Part shown: positions 43,817 to 54,000 of the stretch, piece by piece | How the letters are laid out: each line of letters starts with the position of its first letter | How positions within the stretch are numbered: the first letter of the stretch is position 1 | NCBI GenBank assembly: GCA_029558535.1 | Contig: JAKQEK010000378.1 | Location: forward strand, 62,001 to 126,000 | Direction: 5' to 3' | Origin: Bacteroidota bacterium | GTDB lineage: Bacteria > Bacteroidota > Bacteroidia > Bacteroidales > ML635J-15 | Length of the DNA: 64,000 bases | The notes under the pieces: model-generated | The model's database searches: none | The model's input: only the letters and a program-made list of their open reading frames with translations | Told to the model about the DNA's origin: nothing | Translations under genes and position numbers: made by a program

Positions 43817-45763
43817 CTAGTCTGTTTTAAATTTTTCTATTATGTTATAAATTCTGATGAGTTCTGCAACACTCCATGCCTGCGAAATAGCTCCTCTTGC
43901 TGTATGAGGAGGATCCCCATCGTAAATTTCAGAGATAGTCCCAATGCCATTAATTGTCATTTCTTCTTCAAAAGAATTAAATATCTTTTCTACCATGGAC
44001 AACCCACTTTTTTCATGAATTTTAAGATATGCATCACAGAAATGACCTAATATCCATGGCCAGGCTGTTCCCTGATGATATGCACTATCACGCTGTTCTT
44101 GAGAGCCTTCACAAATTCCAATATACGAAGGGTCATTTGGTGCTAATGATCGAATTCCTTTCGGTGTCAATAAAACTTTCCTGACAGTTTCCAATACTCT
44201 TTCTTGCATAGTGTCAGAAATCATTGAATATGGAAGAGAACAAGCAAAAATCTGATTTGGTCTTATTGCAAAATCTGAATATTCATAAGTTACATAATCG
44301 GCAAGGTACTGTTTCTCTTCAGACCAGAATTTTTCAATAAATGACAGCTGTGTTACTTCAGGCACAAACGACCACGAATAAACAAATTCATGATCATTAT
44401 TAAATTTAGCTAATTCAAGAGTAAACATTACTGCGTTATACCATAGTGCATTTATTTCCACATCAAAACCATGCCTAGGAGTAACCGGTTTGCCCCCAAT
44501 TACTGCGTCCATCCACGTAAGAGCTCTTCCTGCTTCGCCTGCCCAAATCAATCCATTATCATGCATCTTAATTCCATAATGAGTACCATTACGATAATGC
44601 ACGAGAATGTGTTTCATCTTACTGCCAAAATCATCCCATAACTGCTTTTTATTTTCTGTAAATTTAAGATATTCCTGCAATGTCCAAAAAAACCATAGAG
44701 GAGCATCTACAGAATTCATAACAGTAGTTTCACCCATACCAATATTAGGAAACAATCCCTCATTCAATTCACTAGTCATGGTTTCTAAAACTTCTTTACA
44801 AGTTTTTATATCTCCGTTATAAAGACTAAGACCGGGTAAAGCAATGAAAGTATCTCTGCCCCATCTTCCAAACCATGGAAATCCGGCAATAATTTCTGTC
44901 TTTGAGTTACGCTTATAAATAAATTGTTGAGCAGAAGATTTTAAACACTCAATATATGTTTCTCTAGGTTGACGCTTATTTATCTCTGCATTAAATTTTC
45001 TGGAAATTGAAGATGGCTTTATTTCTTTAATCGACGCCGTAAATATAATACTTTCAGATTTTTTAATATCCATTTCAAAATAACCGGGGACATATAAATC
45101 CTCGTGGTAATCATATCCTCGGTTTTGCTCCTCTTGGTATTCTACATTATAATACCAATCAGGAACGTGAACATATTCCGGTTCCTTATTAAATTGCATA
45201 TACAATGATTTGTAACCATCGTACATTCTTACCTTAATACCATTTTCAACAGAAGTGTACTTTGTATTTACGAACAAGTTTGCCTTACTAAGTTTATGTA
45301 CATTTCTAAATGCAAGAAATGGTTTAAATCTAAGCTTTGTATCTGGCTGAGAATCAAGTAAGGTATATTTTATCATTATTCTATCATCCTCACTTAAAAT
45401 TCTCTCCATTTGTAAAACTACTCCACCAACACGATATACAATTCGAGGTATTACATCAATTTCAAAATCCCTAACATATTTGTGTCCTTTAGGGTCATAA
45501 TTATTCCCCGGGTATTTTCTAACTCCGAGATTGAAAACAGAATTGTTTTGAACTATTGAAACATCTAAAGCAGATAACAAAACATGATTATCATTATCAA
45601 TGTCTTCCATTGGACAAACCAACAAGCCATGATATTTTCGGGTATTGCACCCAACAATAGTTGTGCTTGCATAAGTCCCTGCACGGTTAGTCCTTAACAA
45701 CTCTCTATTAAGAGAGTATTCGAGATTAATCAGCTGTTGTTTATCAAACTTAATGTATCCCAT
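43817..45763 (-). CDS. Amylo-alpha-1,6-glucosidase (glycogen debranching enzyme)
   Basis: 648 residues from the ATG at 45763 (MGYIKFDKQQLINLEYSLN), the usual family start; an ATG at 45805 and a TTG at 45814 would add 14 or 17 residues. The N-terminal GDE domain has NRELLRTNRAGTYASTTIVG and CNTRKYHGLLVCP. The C-terminal (alpha/alpha)6 GH133-like domain has GFPWFGRWGRDTFIALPG, WAGEAGRALTWMDAV and PRHGFDVEINALWYNAV with the expected acidic catalytic residues. It removes alpha-1,6 branches so the phosphorylase can proceed. First gene of the minus-strand unit, with a TATTTTTG box at 45898-45905. Confidence 0.93.
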   Translation of the reverse strand: MGYIKFDKQQLINLEYSLNRELLRTNRAGTYASTTIVGCNTRKYHGLLVCPMEDIDNDNHVLLSALDVSIVQNNSVFNLGVRKYPGNNYDPKGHKYVRDFEIDVIPRIVYRVGGVVLQMERILSEDDRIMIKYTLLDSQPDTKLRFKPFLAFRNVHKLSKANLFVNTKYTSVENGIKVRMYDGYKSLYMQFNKEPEYVHVPDWYYNVEYQEEQNRGYDYHEDLYVPGYFEMDIKKSESIIFTASIKEIKPSSISRKFNAEINKRQPRETYIECLKSSAQQFIYKRNSKTEIIAGFPWFGRWGRDTFIALPGLSLYNGDIKTCKEVLETMTSELNEGLFPNIGMGETTVMNSVDAPLWFFWTLQEYLKFTENKKQLWDDFGSKMKHILVHYRNGTHYGIKMHDNGLIWAGEAGRALTWMDAVIGGKPVTPRHGFDVEINALWYNAVMFTLELAKFNNDHEFVYSWSFVPEVTQLSFIEKFWSEEKQYLADYVTYEYSDFAIRPNQIFACSLPYSMISDTMQERVLETVRKVLLTPKGIRSLAPNDPSYIGICEGSQEQRDSAYHQGTAWPWILGHFCDAYLKIHEKSGLSMVEKIFNSFEEEMTINGIGTISEIYDGDPPHTARGAISQAWSVAELIRIYNIIEKFKTD

Positions 45764-45897
45764 TTCTAACTTTTTATAAATGTCTAACTTTGTCAATAAC
45801 TTCATAAGTATCAAAATTATCTATATTTTTGGCTTTCCCAAAATCAATTTTCCAAAAATATTTGAATTTCATACTCAGCCTAGTTGACAGGTTGCTG

Positions 45898-45905
45898 CAA
45901 AAATA
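45898..45905 (-). promoter_or_regulatory. -7 element of the debranching enzyme operon
   Basis: TATTTTTG on the minus strand, about 135 bp upstream of the ATG at 45763, leaving a leader of about 128 nt. Confidence 0.55.
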
Positions 45906-46051
45906 TAAAATTTTTAAATACAAAGCAACTAAAACTTAGTTATAATCAAAAATTTGCCAAAATAAGACATAGAATCTATTCAAATAATTTTGAAAATAGC
46001 AAAACTATGATTTAAAATATGATTGTATATGAATTTTATATTAATCTTATA

Positions 46052-46375
46052 TTATATCAATCCCAAATCAAGCAAGGCTTCTTCGCTCATCATACTTTTG
46101 GACCAGGGAGGATCAAAGACAATATTAATATTTACAGATCGCACATCTTCCAGTGCTTTTAAGGCAGATTGCACATCCTCAAGAAGACTGTCAACCATCG
46201 GGCAGTTAGGAGCCGTAAGTGTCATGTCTATTTCAACATCATAATTGTCGAGAACCTCAATTTTATAAATCAATCCAAGATCATATATGTTGACCGGGAT
46301 TTCGGGATCATGAACTTGCTTGAGTGCAGAAACTATTTCCTGTTCTATTTTCGAAATTTTATCGCTCATAGTCAT
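46052..46375 (-). CDS. DUF59/MIP18-family Fe-S assembly protein
   Basis: 107 residues. The family pattern is visible: VSALKQVHDPEIPVNIYDLG, then IDMTLTAPNCPMVDSLL with the conserved Cys, and INIVFDPPWSKSMMSEEAL. Members (SufT/PaaD-like) help insert or deliver Fe-S clusters. It overlaps the sufE stop by four bases (ATGA), so the two are translationally coupled. It is the last gene of the dnaE-trxA-sufE unit. Confidence 0.92.
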   Translation of the reverse strand: MTMSDKISKIEQEIVSALKQVHDPEIPVNIYDLGLIYKIEVLDNYDVEIDMTLTAPNCPMVDSLLEDVQSALKALEDVRSVNINIVFDPPWSKSMMSEEALLDLGLI

Positions 46376-46794
46376 TTGCTTATTGATTTATATGCAAGTG
46401 CATATAGCTTTAATTGCTTAACCATTGACATTAGTCCGTTTGAACGGGTCGGAGACAAATGTTGCTGCAATCCTGTCTTTTCGATAAAATATAATTCAGC
46501 ATTTAAAATATCCTCCGGCTTCTGTCCCGATAATACACGGTTAAGAAGTGACGCTATTCCTTTTGTAATAATTGCATCACTATCAGCAGAAAATACAATT
46601 TTACCATCTATTAATTCTGCGTGAAACCATACTTTTGACTGACAGCCTTCAATTAGATTCTTATCTGTTTTATATTCGTCCGGCATTACGGGCAGACTAT
46701 TACCTAATTCTATTAAATAGGCATATTTGTCCATCCAGTCGTCAAATGCAGAAAACTCCAGAATTATTTCATCCTGAATTTCATTAATACTCAT
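46372..46794 (-). CDS. sufE: Cysteine desulfuration protein SufE
   Basis: 140 residues from the ATG at 46794; a TTG at 46833 would overlap the trx gene and is unlikely. MSINEIQDEIILEFSAFDDW is the standard start. The sulfur-accepting cysteine lies in LIEGCQSKVWF. SDAIITKGIASLLNRVLSGQ and the LSPTRSNGLMSM segment are conserved. SufE takes sulfur from SufS for the SufBCD scaffold; those genes are not in the window. It is flanked by thioredoxin and a DUF59 gene on the same strand. Confidence 0.95.
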   Translation of the reverse strand: MSINEIQDEIILEFSAFDDWMDKYAYLIELGNSLPVMPDEYKTDKNLIEGCQSKVWFHAELIDGKIVFSADSDAIITKGIASLLNRVLSGQKPEDILNAELYFIEKTGLQQHLSPTRSNGLMSMVKQLKLYALAYKSISK

Positions 46795-46816
46795 TTTAAA
46801 ATAATTTAATAATCGT

Positions 46817-47134
46817 CTACAAAATAGCGTCAAGTTTTGCGGTTAAAGTAGATTTTGGAACAGCTCCAACAACTTTGTCAACAACTTCACCATTTTTAAG
46901 GAATAAAACTGTAGGAATATTTCTGATCCCGTATTTTACCGAAATGTCATTATTGCTATCAACATCTACTTTTCCAATTATAGCTTTATCACCGTATTCA
47001 TTATGCATTTCTTCGATAAGAGGTGCAATCATACGGCATGGTCCACACCAAACTGCCCAAAAGTCTAAAACTACTGGCTTTCCCGAATTCATTACCAATT
47101 CCTCAAAGTTTTTTTCATTAATTTCTAGTGCCAT
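46817..47134 (-). CDS. trxA: Thioredoxin
   Basis: 105 residues, the full thioredoxin fold with no signal peptide, so cytoplasmic. The redox site is WCGPC (Cys30, Cys33); FWAVWCGPCRMIAPL and the cis-proline IRNIPTVLFLKNGE are typical. It reduces protein disulfides for ribonucleotide reductase, repair and stress. It lies 40 bp after dnaE on the same strand, a common neighbour in Bacteroidota. Confidence 0.97.
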   Translation of the reverse strand: MALEINEKNFEELVMNSGKPVVLDFWAVWCGPCRMIAPLIEEMHNEYGDKAIIGKVDVDSNNDISVKYGIRNIPTVLFLKNGEVVDKVVGAVPKSTLTAKLDAIL

Positions 47135-47174
47135 AATCTAATTTTTAAAGTTAATATTTTGCTAAATTATCATT

Positions 47175-50100
47175 TTAATTTAAACTAACATTTTCGACAT
47201 AAGGATTGTTTTCCAAAAATTCAATAAATTCTTCCGTCAAACCTATTCTTTCGGTACGTGAAAAGAGCTTAACAGAAGTGTTATCAACTGAATTAAACAA
47301 TGCGAAATTAAGATTAATTTTCCCTTTATTTTTCTTAACAAGCGATAATACATCATTTATAAATTCCTCATTTATGTTTTCAACAGAAATCTGTAAAGTC
47401 AGTTTTGAAAATAAAGTATCTTTTATTTCTGACAATAAAGCCACTTTAGAAACGGAGAAGAACATTTTGGATTTATCGCTGGTTCCCTCTTTAAAATTGC
47501 AATATATCATTAAAGAATAACCTTTCACAAAAAGATTTTTATTGTCAGTATATTCTTTACCAAAAACCATGAAGCTATATGAACCGGTGTAATCAATCAT
47601 TGTCACTTTTCCGTATGGTTTTCCGGTTTTTGTCATTCTTTCTGTAACATCTGTCACGAGTCCAACAATTTTTATATCTCTTTTCCCAACTACCTTGTCA
47701 TCATCTTCCATTTCTCTCAAACTAGTAATTTTCATGGTATTGATAATGAATTTAAAAGGATCAAGAGGGTGACCCGAAAGGTACATCCCTATATGTTCTT
47801 TTTCCAACTCAAGGAATTTTAGCAAATCATACTCAGCAACGCCTGGTATTGACGGCTGTGTTATTTCAACCGAATGTGTATCACCAAAAAGTGTCATTCC
47901 TGAATTTGATGACTGCTGAACATTGTTTCCAAATTTAATCAGTGATTCTGTAAAAGTTTCATTTTCATTTATCAAGGCAAAAAACTGAGGTCTGGAGATT
48001 TCTTTAAAACAATCAAATGCTCCGGAAAGAGCAAGGGCTTCTATATTCTTTTTATTAACAGCATTAAGATTGACCCTCGAAACAAAATCAAATATGTCTT
48101 TAAAAGGGCCTCTATTTTCCCTCTCATCTATTATATTTTCTACTGCGTTTGTCCCCACATTTTTGATTCCTGCAAGACCAAATCTTATATTGCCTTTTTT
48201 GTTTACCGTAAATCCCCTGAAGCTTTCATTAACATCGGGGCTGAGAACCTTAATCTTCATCCTCTTACATTCGGCCATCTGCACAGAAATTTTATCCATG
48301 TCAGAAATGTTTCGGGTTAAGTTCGCAGCCATAAACTCTGCCGGATAATGTGCTTTTAAATAAGCTGTTTGATATGCTATATAGGCATAACAGACAGAAT
48401 GAGACTTATTGAAAGCGTATCTGGCAAATGCTGACCAGTCTTTCCATATTTTATCTATTAGTTCGTCAGGATTCTTTTTCATTTGATTGCAACCGTCAAT
48501 AAAATCTGCATTATTTTTACAGCCAACAATAAACTTCTCGTGTAAATCCTCCATTGTTTTTAAGTCCTTTTTCCCCATAGCCTTTCGCAATGTGTCCGCC
48601 TGACCACCTGTAAATCCTGCCAGGGCTATTGATTGTAGCATCACTTGTTCCTGAAAAACAGTAATTCCATAGGTATCCTTTAAATATTTTTCCATTATCG
48701 GATGATCATAAACTGTTTTTTCCTTTCCATTTTTTCTTCGGACATAATCAGCAATATATTCCATTGGTCCCGGTCTGTAAAGAGCATTCATCGCTACCAA
48801 ATCATTAAAATGGTTCGGTTTCAATGTCCTAAGATGAGATTTCATCCCTTCAGATTCAAACTGAAATATTGATGTTGTAGCACCAACTTTAAAAATATTC
48901 AAAGTTTTTTCATCATCAAGAGAAATATGGTCTATATCTACATCGACATTTTTCGATAATTTAATATTTGATAAACATTCTTTTATGATAGACAAGGTTC
49001 TTAATCCCAGAAAATCCATTTTTAACAAGCCTATAGACTCAACAAGAGTACCTTCATATTGAGTTGCTGCGAGATCACCATCTTCTTTTGTCCGCATTAA
49101 CGGAATATTGTTTTCCAATTTGTCGCGACCAATTAACATCCCACAGGCATGGACTCCGGTTTGCCTAACCGAACCCTCCAAAGTACATGCAATAGATAAA
49201 GCTTTAAGCATGTTAGTATCATTCTTGCTTTTTGCCTCCAGCATTTCTTCGGCAATAATTTTTCTTGTCTCACAAACCGCGGTTTCTTCTTCTTTTTCCT
49301 CTTTTTTAGCTGCAAGAATTTGCTTATCTATATTTGAAATCACTTTTTCGAGGCTGCCAAATTTCTTTTCTTCCTCAATAATTATATTATAAGCATTATT
49401 AAGTGCTCCATTTGTAGGAATTTTTTTTGTCAGAGCATTTACCTGTGATAAAGGAACCCGTAATATTCTGCAAACATCTTTAAGGGATCCCTTGGCTTTC
49501 ATTGTTCCAATAGTGCAAATGTGAGCGACTTTATCCTTACCATATTTTTGCGTAACATAGTCAACTACCAAAGCTCTGCCGTCATCATCAAAATCAATAT
49601 CCACATCAGGCATTGAAATACGTTCCGGATTAAGAAAACGTTCAAACAATAAATTAAACGCAATAGGGTCAACATCAGTAATTTTTGTACAATAAGCTAC
49701 TGCCGAACCGGCTGCCGAACCTCTTCCTTTTCCTACAAGAACACCCATTTCGTGTGCTTTGGCAATAAAGTCCTGAACAATAAGGAAATAGCCGGGAAAC
49801 CCCATTGTTTTTATTGTATCAAGCTCGTATTCAATTCTTTTTTTAATTTCGTCCGAATAATTTTCACCGTATCTTTCGACAACACCCTTGTTAACAAGAA
49901 ATTTTAAATAATCTGATTCGAACTTAATTCTAATTACAGAATCGTACCCTCCCAGTGCTTTGTATTTCTTTTCTGTAAATTCTCCTATTAAATCTTCTTC
50001 AGAATATTTATTATACCAATCCTCAATTTTACCAAAACTTTCAGGAATTGGAAATTCGGGCATAATAGGGTCTTTGTTTATATTATAAACTTCAATTTTA

Positions 50101-50933
50101 TCAGCAATTTCAACAGTATTTGCCAACACTTCGGGATGATCTCCAAACAAACCAAACATCTCATCGGGGGATTTAAACCATTCCTGTTTGGTATATCTCA
50201 TCCTGTCAGGATCATCAACATCTGCATTTGTTGTCAGACAAATTAAAACATCATGAGCTTCGGCATCTTCTTCATTTACGAAATGAGTATCATTGGTTGC
50301 AATTATTTTGACCCCACAATCTCTACCTAATTCAAATATTTTATCGTTAACCAACTTTTGCACATCCGAGACTTCTCTTTTTTGCTTTAATTTTTCAGAA
50401 GGATGGTGCATAACTTCAAGATAAAAATCGTCACCAAAAACATCCTTATACCATTTAATCACTTCTTTAGCTTCTTCTATCTTATTCTCTACAATCAGTT
50501 TTGGTATTTCTCCACCCAAACATGCAGAGCTAACAATAAGCCCTTCTTTATATTTTTTTATAAGATTTTTATCTATTCTTGGCCTTTGATAAAATCCTTC
50601 AAGACTTGCTTTCGAAACCAATTTAACCAGATTATAATACCCTGTTAGATTCTTAGCGAGTAGAATTAAATGATGCCCTGATTTATCTGAAGCTTCGGTT
50701 CTATCATATATTGTTCTTTTTGCAACATATACCTCACAACCAATAATGGGTTTTATATTATTCTTATTACATTTTGTGTGAAATTCCTTAATTCCGAGCA
50801 TTGTTCCATGATCAGTCAGTGCCAATGCTTTCATTCCAAAATCTTTTGCTTTTGCAATTAATGCGTTAATGCTTGCTGCCCCGTCTAAAATAGAATATTG
50901 TGAGTGTACGTGTAAGTGTATAAATTCCGGCAT
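47175..50933 (-). CDS. dnaE: DNA polymerase III alpha subunit
   Basis: 1252 residues. The N-terminal PHP domain starts FIHLHVHSQYSILDGAAS and includes ALTDHGTMLGIKEF. The palm has GRGSAAGSAVAYCTKITDVD and PDVDIDFDDDGR (catalytic Asp residues). VFQEQVMLQSIALAGFTGGQ and the KSHSVCYAYIAYQTAYLKAHYP segment are typical of bacterial DnaE. An OB-fold region (KIVGLVTDVTERMTKTGKP) and a C-terminal tau-binding part follow. Main replicative polymerase. It heads the dnaE-trxA-sufE-DUF59 gene string. Confidence 0.98.
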   Translation of the reverse strand: MPEFIHLHVHSQYSILDGAASINALIAKAKDFGMKALALTDHGTMLGIKEFHTKCNKNNIKPIIGCEVYVAKRTIYDRTEASDKSGHHLILLAKNLTGYYNLVKLVSKASLEGFYQRPRIDKNLIKKYKEGLIVSSACLGGEIPKLIVENKIEEAKEVIKWYKDVFGDDFYLEVMHHPSEKLKQKREVSDVQKLVNDKIFELGRDCGVKIIATNDTHFVNEEDAEAHDVLICLTTNADVDDPDRMRYTKQEWFKSPDEMFGLFGDHPEVLANTVEIADKIEVYNINKDPIMPEFPIPESFGKIEDWYNKYSEEDLIGEFTEKKYKALGGYDSVIRIKFESDYLKFLVNKGVVERYGENYSDEIKKRIEYELDTIKTMGFPGYFLIVQDFIAKAHEMGVLVGKGRGSAAGSAVAYCTKITDVDPIAFNLLFERFLNPERISMPDVDIDFDDDGRALVVDYVTQKYGKDKVAHICTIGTMKAKGSLKDVCRILRVPLSQVNALTKKIPTNGALNNAYNIIIEEEKKFGSLEKVISNIDKQILAAKKEEKEEETAVCETRKIIAEEMLEAKSKNDTNMLKALSIACTLEGSVRQTGVHACGMLIGRDKLENNIPLMRTKEDGDLAATQYEGTLVESIGLLKMDFLGLRTLSIIKECLSNIKLSKNVDVDIDHISLDDEKTLNIFKVGATTSIFQFESEGMKSHLRTLKPNHFNDLVAMNALYRPGPMEYIADYVRRKNGKEKTVYDHPIMEKYLKDTYGITVFQEQVMLQSIALAGFTGGQADTLRKAMGKKDLKTMEDLHEKFIVGCKNNADFIDGCNQMKKNPDELIDKIWKDWSAFARYAFNKSHSVCYAYIAYQTAYLKAHYPAEFMAANLTRNISDMDKISVQMAECKRMKIKVLSPDVNESFRGFTVNKKGNIRFGLAGIKNVGTNAVENIIDERENRGPFKDIFDFVSRVNLNAVNKKNIEALALSGAFDCFKEISRPQFFALINENETFTESLIKFGNNVQQSSNSGMTLFGDTHSVEITQPSIPGVAEYDLLKFLELEKEHIGMYLSGHPLDPFKFIINTMKITSLREMEDDDKVVGKRDIKIVGLVTDVTERMTKTGKPYGKVTMIDYTGSYSFMVFGKEYTDNKNLFVKGYSLMIYCNFKEGTSDKSKMFFSVSKVALLSEIKDTLFSKLTLQISVENINEEFINDVLSLVKKNKGKINLNFALFNSVDNTSVKLFSRTERIGLTEEFIEFLENNPYVENVSLN

Positions 50934-51076
50934 TTCTTATTTGTTTAACTGAATAATATAGAATTATAAAAATACTTCAAAAAACCAAGCTGCCCGAAAA
51001 AAGTTATAAGAAAATTTCAATAAAGTAATCAACAGATTTTTGTTAAAAAATTTATACAATTTTTTACATGCAAATA

Positions 51077-54000
51077 TTACCTGATTAGGTACATCTTTCC
51101 GATTTCCTTTTTAAAATATTTGTCTGATTCATTTGAGCGATGATCAATATCTTCTCCGTTGATTTTGGCTTTAACCTGATAGAAATATACCCCGTTTGCA
51201 AGCTGATCGCCATACATATCTTTTCCGTCCCAGGCATATTCGGTAATGTTTTTTCCAATATACACAGGACCAATCTCATCAAGAAATATTACTTTAACTA
51301 GTTTGCCTGTAACCGTAAATATCTGTATTTGCAACTCATCAGGGACTTCGCTTCCTGTAAGTTCAAAAACAAATCTTGTTCTTGTTGAAAATGGATTTGG
51401 ATAATTTAAAAGATGTGTAATTGTCGACTGTGTAATCACCTCAAAATCAACAACATAGTCGTTTTCTCCAGACTCGTTTTCAGAAACATCTTTTGCCTGA
51501 ACACGCAATCTATACAAGCCATCAGTAGTAAATATGGGGTTATAAATAATTTTTGCTGAATTTTCGGGCAAGTCTGCAGGAATCCATTCCATTGTTTCTT
51601 CCGGATTGTCTTGCAAACCAAAATACACTCTTTTCTCTGTTCCTGTTTGTAAATCAGTTAAATATATTCTGAATAAAGAAGTGTCGTTAAGTGCCAAATA
51701 TTGATTTTCGTCTTTTAGTTTGATAAGTATTTCAGGTTTTGCTGATATTATTTCTCCATTCATAATATATCTTCCATCAAAGCTCACGTCCAGTAGTGGA
51801 TTGGTTATGTCTCCCTGAACATGGAAATATTTAACCGCAATATTATTAAAATGATGCTGTTCGGGCTGATAATATGTCCCTGTTGATTCATTAATTGGAT
51901 TATACTCAATCCAAATGCTATTAATTCCTGATAAACCAATACTCGAATATACAATTGTATCAATAATTACATCACCTGAGGGATGGTTTCGAAGTTTACG
52001 AATGTCAATGTCAATAATTTCGTTCTGACTATTTTGAATCCAGTATTTAACCACCAGACTGTCCATATCCATGGTACTAATATTTTTTGTTGCAACGGCA
52101 AATTTGATTTCATCTCCTTCCTCCAAAGAGTCGCAACAAAAATAGTAACCTGATTTTGGATCAATGGCTGTTTCGGGAACGCCCAGATAACGCAATTGCC
52201 AATTTATAAGTTGAGCAGGAGTTTTATCTGTTGCATCCTTAGTGAAAAACTCAAGTTTTAAGTTAGGGTAAATGGTATAATCTATCGAATCTTCTAATCC
52301 GAAAATCTCATAAGTATCCGGGACAATGTCTTCCATTACTTGTATCTCCTGCCCCAAATTATTAATACCATAAACTTTTAAGACTACGCTGTCATCAGAA
52401 GGACTTTCGAGAGCCTCATGCTCCCAGTTCAATGATTTCCATGTATTTGAAGGTCCAACAGTAACACTTTTTATCTTCCCTCTATCAAAATCAGTAGATA
52501 GATTAACTGAAAGTGTTATTAGTTCGGATGATGAATTACCAAATCTCTCTTGAGTAGAAGAAGGAGTTCCTTTTTTTGTAAAAAAGATATATGGATTACC
52601 GTTTAAAACACTATTTATATAAACTGCCCCCATATCTTCAAATGTTTGTTTTACTGAATCTGGCCAGTTTTCAAAATAACCGTTAGACCATGAGTATGCT
52701 AAAATATAATGTCCGTCAGGAACACTTTCTATCATAGCCTTCATAGCATTAAGCCCATCATAATAAACAGTGGTTCCCCAACCGGTAGTAAATGTGAAAT
52801 AGAATTGTGGCCTATTACTTGACCAGCACTGAGGATAATTTCTATGTCCAAAATCTGCAATGTCCGAAGACCATGCTAAAATTGTTTCAGGATCAATTAC
52901 TGCAATAAGCATTGCCGGTGTAGTTCCACAATTACCCCAGTCGCCCAAACCGTTTGCAATCGAGCCATCAATCCTGTACGAATTAATATTATAATTCTCA
53001 AGCCAATATTGACTGGTATTCTGACAAACCAGCTGTCTTGGATAATCCACAAAAGTAAATTTATATGCAGGTCGGTCATATATAATAAAATTGTAATCGT
53101 CTTCTTTAAACTGATAGAAATGAGCTTGTGACCATCCTTCTTCTCCCTCCATATAAATAAAAGTTGATTCTTTCCACGCAAGACTGTCGGGATTCGAATG
53201 ATCTCTTGCAATACGCCAATAATATACCCTATTATCAGTCATTTCAAATGGTAATCCCCATGAAACAATTCCTCCTTCACTATAAATTGTTGTCTGATTT
53301 AATAAAGGGCTGTTATACTGATCGGTCGTATCAATCTGGAATTTATAAGCTGCCATAGCAGAAAACGGATCTCCTGTAGATGCAATCAGATTTACATTTT
53401 TTGATGGATAAATTGAATATTTATATGGATAAACAGGAAACAAATCCCCAGACTTTATCAAAAATGCAATAGTAACCTGATTGTTATTCTCATTTGACTC
53501 ATCCACTTGTGCTCCCGCATCAACAAACACCGTAAGAGTATTAAGTCCCGGTCCGTTAAGTCTGTCAACTGGCATTTTTACATATATTGTATCAAAATAA
53601 TTACATCCGTAAACTGGTACATTATATTCATACTGTGTTCCGTCCGGAAGACTCCGGCTAATACTTACAAAAAATGTTTCATTAGTGGCTCGTCCTATGT
53701 TTTTTACAACAATCCTCAAATCGAAACTATCTGCAACGGTTGTTATCTCACCCGGAATAAATGTTAAAAGTGCAGGAGTAACAGTAAGGTCAGGCTTTTC
53801 GAAATAATTAATTCTAATGGATGGATCTCCATGTAATGTAAATTCGTGACAGGTAATTTCAATCCTTGGATTACTGGGATATTGATTGCCAATGTATTCT
53901 ATTGAATTAATCATCTGCAACGAAATCGGCATACCATAAGCCTTATAAGCAATGTTTTTATATAACTCCCCTGCATAAATATTTAAATATGTTGCAAGTC

